Shown: one piece after another, positions 56,387-64,000 of the stretch
Layout: every line of letters begins with the position of its first letter
How positions within the stretch are numbered: the first letter of the stretch is position 1
DNA from: Cephalotus follicularis
Taxonomy: Eukaryota; Streptophyta; Magnoliopsida; Oxalidales; Cephalotaceae
DNA length: 64,000 bases
Assembly: GCA_001972305.1 (NCBI GenBank)
Contig: BDDD01001658.1
Location: 69,528-133,527, forward strand
Direction: 5' to 3'
Made by a program: the position numbers and the translations under genes
Notes under the pieces: model-generated
Database searches by the model: none
Seen by the model: only the letters and a program-made list of their open reading frames with translations
What the model was told of the DNA's origin: nothing

Positions 56387-57127
56387 ATCATAAATCATAT
56401 ATACTAATGATTTCGTCCCTTATGTTTAGAGCGGTAATGAGACCTGGGTTCCATAGCCTCAGCAAAGGCCCCCCATCATCGTCACTCTACACAACTAGAC
56501 GGATGATAGATCGAACTACATGAAGTTCTACAAGGAACTTCTGCTACCAAACAACAACTTTTCGGTATCATAGGTTATAACATACTCTTATTACATGGTT
56601 GAGTCAATAGTATCCTACTATTGTAGACTCCTCCAACTCACACAACACTTTCGTTCAGGACAATCACATATCCTGAAACGATGTTGTGATTATCTAGATC
56701 ACGATTGAAATCAGAGTCAACATAACTCTTATTCAGTTCACTATCTTTTCCAGATGTCAAGGAGAAATCCTAAGTCACTCTCAGATCTCTTTGATAATTC
56801 CCAGTGCCTCTCACATGGATTGAACTGATGATTGACTAGACAGACCCTTAGGCTTGTACGACGTCAGGCCTAGTACAAAGTATGATATTGCATGATACAA
56901 CCTATAGTCGGAGCTGAAGGTAGGCCACTTATGCAACACTTTCCTCAGACATCTCTTTCAGCATCCTATCGGAAAGATGAATCCCTTGGCTAATTGGCAG
57001 TAAGCCAATCATGGAAATCATAAGTCCATACTATATCATCACTCTGCTGATATAATGACTTTGGGAAAGACCGAATAACCTACTTGATCTATCCCTTAAG
57101 ATCTTCATTCCTAAAACATAGGAAGTA
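56387..57127 (-). pseudogene. C1 copia reverse transcriptase C-end and RNase H
   Basis: Minus-strand copia relic with several stops and frame changes. Readable pieces in order: MKILRD, an RT end with GIHLS, CTRPDVV, then the RNase H YVDSDFNRDLDNHNIVSGYV (copia Y(T/A)D(A/S)D(F/W)...SGYVF), and EAMEPRSHYRSKH near the left end, the conserved copia histidine motif. The domain continues at 49895-50053 once G2b is removed. Upstream pol is lost at a G1 LTR fragment starting at 57128. Confidence 0.8.
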
Positions 57128-58571
57128 TGTAACACCCCCGAAAGTGGGAGCCCTTACAGTTACAATAACAGAACATAAATACCGAGCTTTATTCAAAACG
57201 AAAGTAGTGGTCTGAACATAACCTTATAACATAACAGATACTAAACATAGTCTGAAAACTTCAAAACAAAACCATAATATTAAGACATAAACTAAAATCA
57301 TAACATTGTTCAAAAGACTAGTCTAAAATAACCATGGAACAACTGAAACAAAACAGGATCGATTCCTAGGTGATCCTCAAACACAAGGTGGATATCTCTC
57401 TCACACATTCCTATGATGCTCCTGAAAATCTACAGCATGGAAAACAAAAATGCGGCTGAGAAAACCTTAGTATGGATAAGGAAAGTAAAACAGTAAATAG
57501 ATATTTAAAAGATAAACAGTTATCTGAACTTTAAAATCAACAATTAATATAGTTAAATATTCTTTATAACGTAAAACATAATATTTAAATAAAAAGTTAT
57601 AAAAGTCTTCATAACTTTCTGAAAAGCATATTATAATACTTCAAATCTTTATATGATTTCATAATTCCATAACAGAGAATCTGATGTGCACATACACATA
57701 AGATTTGGAAGGGGTTCGTGAGACCCACATGCATTGATGGAAGGACGTGTAAGGCACTACACAATCAATCCCAAATACGAATTCTGATCTGCAATGCCCA
57801 GAATTTTCATTAGAGATATTATGTATGGAAATATGATTGCTATGGTTGAGATTGGCAAATGCTACAGGGGACCCGTAATATCACCCTAGCGCCCCCGGAA
57901 GGAAATGGAAATTAGCTAGTTGTATATGTGGGGGAAACGAAAGAAAATTGGCTTAAAGCGCCGACGGTCATACAGAAAGCGGTGACGCTTTGGGTAGTAA
58001 ACTGGTGATACTTGGACCCCTTCAAACGGAGCTTTAAAATAGGGCGTTTTTGAATTGGACAAACCCTCCCAACCTACGACGCTTAAAAGAAAGTGGCGAC
58101 GCTTTGAAGTTAAGCGTCAGCGCTTCAAGTTCAATGGACGACGCTTTGAAGATCAAATGGAAGTTGACCTGGATGAAACACGTAAGTGGTGACGCTTACA
58201 TTTCAAGCGTCAGCGCTTAGACTTGCATATCAGTCAAGGAACCCATGACAGACCCGTGAGCGGCGACGCTTTGAGCTGTAGACCAGTTGCCAAAGTTTGA
58301 CTTTTTGTCATTTTGTGAGTTAATTTCATTAATTATGGGACAAGTGTCAAGCCAGGGTTTATATAGGCCAGATATTTTATGTTTAGATGCCAAGTGTCAC
58401 CATTAGATTGGTGGATTTAAGGCACATGGGCTATTATGAGAGATGACTCATGAGAGAGAGGGAGACTTACTCCCTAAGTAACTTACCCTATTTATGGGGA
58501 ATTGAAGGCTGAGTTCAGCCATTTGTTGGCTGAGAAAGGAACGGTTTTCTACTGAGTTTGGGTAGGAGAAT
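57128..58571 (-). repeat. G1-related LTR fragment with a different palindrome array
   Basis: The plus strand starts tgtaacacccccgaaagtgggagccctta, the reverse of a G1 LTR end. It also has the G1 landmark ggctgagaaaaccttagtatgga and a CT/AG-rich patch near 58450. Truncated on the right by the element at 58572. The mid-LTR array uses a third core. Confidence 0.75.
57956..58275. repeat. Array C: about nine AAGCG..GACGCTT-type palindromes
   Basis: Units such as aaagcggtgacgcttt, aagtggcgacgctttg and aagcgtcagcgctt start near 57956, 57976, 58069, 58089, 58111, 58132, 58181, 58203 and 58256. Most steps are 20-22 bp; others are about 49-53 and 93 bp. Confidence 0.78.
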
Positions 58572-61294
58572 TGTAATACCCTGCTTGCCTGTACGTATTT
58601 TTCTTACCGGTTTTATCTGTTTTTATTTAATTATTTGTATCTTTTTCGTTGGGTTTATGTTTTGGGCTGACTGATACCAGCCTTAATTTTGGGCTTGTTA
58701 GTATGGACTTTGTGCTTGGGTAAAATAGTTATATTATTATTATATATTCCACATATCAAATAATTTAAAAACCTTTTTAAAAATACCACATTTTATTTTA
58801 TTCTTTTCCTTTTCTTTATTTTCCTTTTTCTTTTATTTCCTTTTTTATTTCCTCTCAAACTCTCCCTCTCTCTCGCGACATCTCTCTCCCTCTCAAACTC
58901 TCTCTCTCGAATTCTCTTCCTCCCTCATTACTTCCACACGGAAACAATCTTCTCCTTCCTTATCAACATGATTTTGTCCCATTTGTTTCCTTATTCTTCC
59001 CTCAATCCCCTCTTCTTTCCCGTTTGGTCTCCTTTTGCTATATATGTGTGACAATGTCATGGAACCAGCCACCTCCTTCTGTGTGTTGTTACTGCCAAAT
59101 TTGCTCAGCAATTGGGGCTGTGATTTCTGTGTTTACATACTCCATTGATAAGGTTAGTTTCATCAAAGGTTCATTTAAGAGTTGTTTATAGTTATTTGTA
59201 TAACACTGTCAAAACGTTGAATGTATATTCTCTTTTTTGATTCTGTCGAACAGCTGCGTTCTCCTTCAGTTTGGGTCACTTTTGCAGGTTAGTTGTTGTC
59301 CTAATGTGATGGTTATGTTGTTAGTTTGATCAATAATTCATTTTGAAATGTATTGGTTGCTAGAGATGGTTTGTTATGGTTTCGGCATTCTTGTTCTTCT
59401 GTCAAATAATCCTGTGTTAGCAGCCATCTATAGACATCTAGGAAGTGCTATATAATCTGGCTTTGATGCATGTAATCGTGATAAGTAGACATAATTGGAT
59501 TAAGTATTGGTATGCTATGGTTTAAGTCCCTGTCACATTGAAATAATTTTTTGTCAACATGTCTTTGTCGAATTCAGTGTTATAACATGGTTTTAGATGC
59601 CATACAAAGTTGTTTTGCATGTTGGTAATCTTCTAGTGTCAAAAAATCTGAGTCTTGGTTGCTAAATTGCACAAAATCACACTGAACTACTGTTCTGTCA
59701 CCCAGAACAGTCGACTGCCCATACGAACAGTCGACTGTCTAGTTTGAGTAGTCGACTGCATTGTGCAAACAGTCAACTGTCTTGTGTTGAGTAGTCGGCT
59801 GGACCCCTCATTCAATCGACTGCTTGCATGTCCAGGTTGAGTAGTCGACTGGCCCTGTTGTGTAGTCGACTGCAGTCGGCTGGATTGTCCTGTAAACTCC
59901 TGTTTTCATCCGTTTGTTCTTCCGATGATCCGGGTCTATTCTAAACATCATTATGATTCTGTTTTATGCTCAAAATGAATTTTAGACCCTTATTTGAACA
60001 TTGTTGTGTTGAATAGATTATTGTGCTACGTAAAGCAAAATTAAATTTCCGGATATTCGTAAGTTAATCTGTGATCTCATAAGGTACGGATTTTCGTTCC
60101 TTGATACACTCTTACTGATTCAGTTCGGTTTTGAGAATAAATACAGATTCTTTGTTTTGGGTTATTATTCGGTTTTATGAATATGTTCCCTTTTGGTTTA
60201 TGAACTCCGTTATATTTGGATTTGAAAATAAAGTCACTTGATATTTTATGAGGTAAATATTTCTGACTTTATGAATTCATTTATGATGTGATTACGAAAT
60301 GTTATGCAATCATCTCTTTATTGTGAAATTAAATGAGTTGATTTTTTCGATTATGAAAGCATGTGTTTATATCGTTTGAGAACGATTTATGTTTATGTTT
60401 AGGAAATCTTTCTACGTATTTTAAATTGATTTGATGAAATCAAGTTTTTGAAATGGTGAAATACTGAACTTTTTTATAACCACCTATAGGCGTACCGTAG
60501 GCATGCTGTGAGCCTGGCACGGGAGCAAGACACTTTCCGTAACGGTGTGATTGGTTTACGGCGTCTCTCTGGGATATCCTTGGATAGGATTAGGGATAGA
60601 GGCGTATGGATCGATCCTAGTTATTTGTTTTTGGGATATGTTTTGGGATATGGGAATTGTATGTGTAGTGTCGTACACTGCAATTCTATTTGGCAATGTG
60701 GGTGTCGCGAACCCCTTGCTACTATGTGTTTCTGATATGTTATGAGTTTTTGGTGCTCAGTTATGGATCCTATGTTTTGGAAAGGTATACTTTATGGTTT
60801 CAAGTTATGAACTTGTTTTATATGTTTTGCCGTGGGCATTTACAAAGTATGTTTTACATTATTTTATTGCTCAAGATTTCTGTTTTAATGTACTTTTGGA
60901 AATCTTCCTGCTTTAAAATATCGTTTACTGTTTTTATATTCTATATTCGTACTAAGGTTTGCTTAGCCGCGTTTTTGTTTCCATGCGGCAGGTTATCAGG
61001 AGCAAAGGGGAAATGTGTGATGAGAGTGACTACCATATGTCTGAGGATCGTCTAGTAGCTGATCCATTTATGTTTATGTGGTCATAGTGTGACCCGGTTA
61101 ATAAACAATATGTTAATTTGATTTATGACTTTTGGATTTTGAATAAGTTTCAGTTTATGATCAGTTTCAGTATGTTTTGAATATGCTTTAAACCATCACG
61201 TTTTTAATAAAGATGAACGTTTTTAATATGATATGTTATGTTAAGTTTTCGTTATGTGCACCTGTGGCGACTCCCACAGATCGGGGGTGTTACA
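58572..61294 (+). repeat. G1c 5' LTR
   Basis: 2723 bp, TGTAATACCCTGCTTGCC...GGGGGTGTTACA. T/C-rich leader at 58790-58930 and array A4 in the middle. The 3' LTR is outside the window. Confidence 0.92.
59708..59884. repeat. Array A4: nine AGTCGACT-type palindromes at about 21-bp spacing
   Basis: Cores start at 59708, 59728, 59749, 59770, 59792, 59813, 59842, 59863 and 59873; steps 20-22 bp, one 29, and a final 10 bp where a spacer is deleted. Several spacers match A1 in order. Confidence 0.9.
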
Positions 61295-61299
61295 GTTTA

Positions 61300-61310
61300 T
61301 GGTATCAGAG
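61300..61310 (+). promoter_or_regulatory. G1c primer binding site
   Basis: TGGTATCAGAG, 5 bp after the LTR end. Confidence 0.85.
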
Positions 61311-61464
61311 AATAGGCTTTGTTCCTTAGAAGACCTAACTAGGTTTGACCTGTGAGTTTGGGTAGACTTGGGTTAGGGCTGTTATGTTTTGGCCTTTCTG
61401 ATATGTTTTCTGTTTTGATTGTTGTGTTTTGGTTTGATATCTCGTGTTTCGGTTTTCTTCTTAG

Positions 61465-62632
61465 ATGGTACGTACAAGGAACACTCCTCAGAGAACTGCA
61501 CCAGCTGGGGCTCGAAATGAAGTCAGAAACGAGCCTTCTTTGGAAGAGTTAGTTCATCAAGCAGTTGCTCAGGAAGTGAATCGTGTTATGCAACAACAGA
61601 ACCGGGAACAAGTTGTTGAAGAGAATGCTCTGACAGAAGTTCAGAGTGTTATGGAAACTGGGGATAGGCATGGTACACCTACTCATGTTTGGCTTGAGCG
61701 GTTTCAGAAACAGAGGCCACAGTCTTTCAGTTCGGCTGTGACTCCTGTAGAAGCCGAACACTGGGTAGCACACATGGAGAAGATTTTTAATGTTATGAGG
61801 TGTGATGATCAGCAGAAGGTAAGGTTGGCGGCTTACAAACCCGAAGAGGATGCCCAGAAATGGTGGAACACTCTGAATTCGGCTAAGGGTGAAGGTTATG
61901 TAGATGCTCTGTTGTGGTCTGAGTTCCGGGAAGTCTTCTATCAGCAGTATTTTCCCACTGCTGATCAGGAGGCCTATGCTAGAGAATTTGTTAATACCAG
62001 GCAGAGGGATGGAGAAACAGTTTCGGAGTTCTTGGCCCGTTTTACCAGATTGGCTGGGTTTGCTGGATCCGCGGTGGGGTCAGCATCAGAGCAAGCTGAA
62101 AAGTTCAAGTGGAAGCTGCATTACCAGTTTCGAGGAAAGCTGATAAACTCCAAGTTTGCGGATGTAGCTGAAGTTGCTAATGCCGCGAAAAACATTGAGC
62201 TGGAGAGATTGGACTTCCAGGCAGCACGTCTGGAAGGGGATAAGAAGCGGTATAGGAGTGAATAAGATTCTGGATAGCAGGGCAAGGGTCAAGGCAGTTC
62301 ATGGAACAGGGGCAGAGGAGGTAAACAGCATAAGAGAAATCACAAGCAGAATAAAGATGGTAATCAACAGCGTCAGCAAGGAAATGATCAAAAGAATGCA
62401 CAGGGAGCTGATGGGGGTAACCCCGATGTTCAGATCGCTAGATGTGATGCTTGTGGTAGGTATCATCCAGTTGGTACCTGTTATAAAGTCAGTGGGGCTT
62501 GTTTTGTATGTGGACAGATGGGACATTTCGAGAAGGATTGTCAGGATCCTCATGCTAAGGAAAGGAGGGTAAATGGTGCGAATGTTGGGCAGCTCAACGT
62601 GGGAGGCCGAGTCTTTGCGATTACGACTCATT
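61465..62632 (+). pseudogene. G1c gag, nearly intact
   Basis: Starts at ATG 61465 and stays open for 266 codons, the longest gag frame here. Order: Gln-rich N-terminus (QQNREQVVEENA), Gag domain (EAEHWVAHMEKIF, AQKWWNTLNSA, EFREVFYQQYFPT, EFLARFTRLAGFAGSA), then a basic linker. Stops appear at 62265 and shortly after (CAG-type positions). The same frame then gives two CCHC knuckles: CDACGRYHPVGTC and CFVCGQMGHFEKDC. Gag coats and packages the element RNA. Gag and pol share one frame, so expression would be as one polyprotein, if intact. Confidence 0.88.
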
Positions 62633-64000
62633 AGGAAGCTAATGCTCCAGGTACGGTTTCGTGTTTTATTTCCGTTGGTAATCATAGGGCTTATGTGTTA
62701 TATGATGCTGGATCGACGCACTCGATTGTAGCGAGATCTTTTGTTCGGCATCTAGGAATGCCTTCGCAATTGCTTGATCCAGCTTTGGTTCTTTCTACCC
62801 CTATGGGGACATCTGTTGTGATATCTGAGTGTTTTTATGCTTGCCCTATTATTTTCGATGATCGGATTCGTGATGCAATCTTTTTCCTATGGATATGTAT
62901 GATTTCGATGTTATTTTGGGTATGGATTGGTTGGATCACCATCGGGCTACAATTGATTGTCATGCTCGGAGGATTCTATTCGGAGAAGTGGATCGACCTG
63001 ATTTTGTTTATCAGGGTTCACGACCTATGAAATATGTCAAGATTATATCTGTTATGAAAGCTCAGAAGTTAGTAGCTAAGGGCGTCGAAGGGTTTCTAGC
63101 TGTTGTGAAGGATATCTCGAAGTTTGAGCCTCGCCTTGAAGATTATCCTGTGGTTAGATAATTTTTTTATGTGTTTCCGGGGGAGTTACCGGGTTTGCCA
63201 CCGCAACGGGAAGTGGAGTTTACCATTGAACTCATTCCTGGGGTGGCACCTATATCTAAAGCACCATATAGGATGGCACCGCTTGAGTTGCAAGAGATGA
63301 AGAGCAGTTGCAAGAGTTGTTAGATCGTGGTTTTATCCGACTGAGTGTTTCCCCGTGGGGAGCTCCGGTTTTGTTTGTGAAGAAGAAAGACGGATCTATG
63401 AGATTGTGTATTGATTACAGAGAACTGAATCAGATCACTATTCGTAATAAATACCCTTTGCCTAGGATTGATGACCTATTTGATCAACTCCAAGGTGCAC
63501 GGTATTTTTCTAAGATCGATTTGAGGTCTGGATATCATCAGTTGTGGATAAAAGATGAGGATGTGCCTAAGACCACTTTCTGCACCCGGTATGGGCATTA
63601 TTAATTTCTAGTGATGCCGTTTGGGCTTACGAATGCACCGGCAACTTTTATGGACCTAATGAATCGGGTTTTTTGTGAGTTTTTGGATCGGTTCGTGATT
63701 GTGTTCATCGATGATATCCTAGTGTATTCGAAATCGAAGGAGGAACATGAAGATCAACTTTGTATGGTGCTTGGCATTCTAAGGAAGAATCAGTTATACG
63801 CAAAGTTCTCGAAATGTGAGTTCTGGTTGGAACAGGTGGCGTTTTTAGGCCATGTGCTTACAGCGGAAGGGATTACTGTGGATCCTGCTAAGGTTGAAGC
63901 TATTACTAAATGGCTGAGACCTGCTACGGTATCAGAAGTTAGGAGCTTTTTGGGTTTAGCTGGTTACTATAGGCGGTTCGTGGAAGGCTTCTCCTCCATA
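62633..64000 (+). pseudogene. G1c protease and RT, frameshifted, incomplete at window end
   Basis: The protease active site YDAGSTHSIVARSF keeps the Asp and Gly but has Ala for Thr. A 1-base loss near 62880 shifts frame; [12 protein letters not shown] follows. A stop at 63161 and a frame change near 63298 come before the RT. The RT has [29 protein letters not shown], a stop after RYGHY (63603), MPFGLTNAP and the intact [11 protein letters not shown]. The frame continues open to the window end at [13 protein letters not shown], so RNase H and integrase should lie beyond 64000. Confidence 0.87.

Larger units (their letters stand above)
58572..64000 (+). mobile_element. G1c: chromovirus, runs off the window
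   Basis: 5' LTR (58572-61294), PBS, gag and pol up to the RT connection at the right edge. Closest relative in the window is G1a. Gag is largely intact; pol has frameshifts near 62880 and 63298 and stops near 62270, 62632, 63161 and 63603. Confidence 0.92.

Overview
The window looks like repeat-dense nuclear DNA of a flowering plant. Almost all of it is nested, decayed LTR retrotransposons: Ty3/gypsy chromoviruses, a Tat-lineage Ty3/gypsy element, Ty1/copia pieces and one CACTA-like scrap. I found no confident host gene, rRNA or tRNA gene, or CRISPR array. Family names are local labels. G1 is a chromovirus with LTRs of about 2.7-2.9 kb that begin TGTAATACCCTG. G2 is a second chromovirus whose LTRs begin TGTGACGACC or TGTGATGGCC. 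T1 is the Tat element. S is an LTR-only family. C1 and C2 are copia-type.

Layout. 1-216 is the edge of a minus-strand G1 LTR. 217-2582 is AT-rich, partly LTR-like flank with two local duplications. 2583-23815 is a minus-strand T1 element with 1.03-kb LTRs and a perfect ATTTT target-site duplication. It has a separate spliced-looking gene on its opposite strand (4235-6684). It is interrupted by an S LTR (7673-9890), by a G1 copy (11626-19371) and by a CACTA-like fragment (19372-about 19895). 24299-31157 is a minus-strand G2 element. 31158-32218 is a minus-strand G1 LTR fragment, head to head with a full-length plus-strand G1 copy (32235-47391) that carries a 4.1-kb S LTR (35049-39150). 47641-57127 is a minus-strand copia element (C1) split inside its RNase H by a G2 copy (50054-56381, perfect ATGAT duplication), which itself holds a second copia-type LTR (C2). 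57128-58571 is another minus-strand G1 LTR fragment. 58572-64000 is a G1 copy that runs off the window.

How the parts relate. The autonomous elements encode the usual Gag, protease, reverse transcriptase, RNase H and integrase set; G1 and G2 add a C-terminal chromodomain and T1 adds a second RNase H. Every copy seen is broken by stops, frameshifts, internal duplications or deletions, so none should be active. Insertion order can be read from the nesting: C1, then G2b, then C2; and T1 before its G1a, S and CACTA passengers.

The most unusual signal is in the middle of the LTRs. All four G1 LTRs that cover this region carry 9-11 copies of a near-palindrome with core AGTCGACT, spaced almost exactly 21 bp apart with non-repeating spacers. 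The intact G2 LTRs and the C2 LTR carry a different core (GACGTCGACGTC or GACATCGATGTC type), spaced at about 20, 31, 41 or 52 bp. A divergent G1 LTR fragment carries a third core (AAGCG..GACGCTT). Different short palindromes, placed at near-integral DNA-helix turns in the same part of unrelated LTRs, are not explained by the coding annotation.
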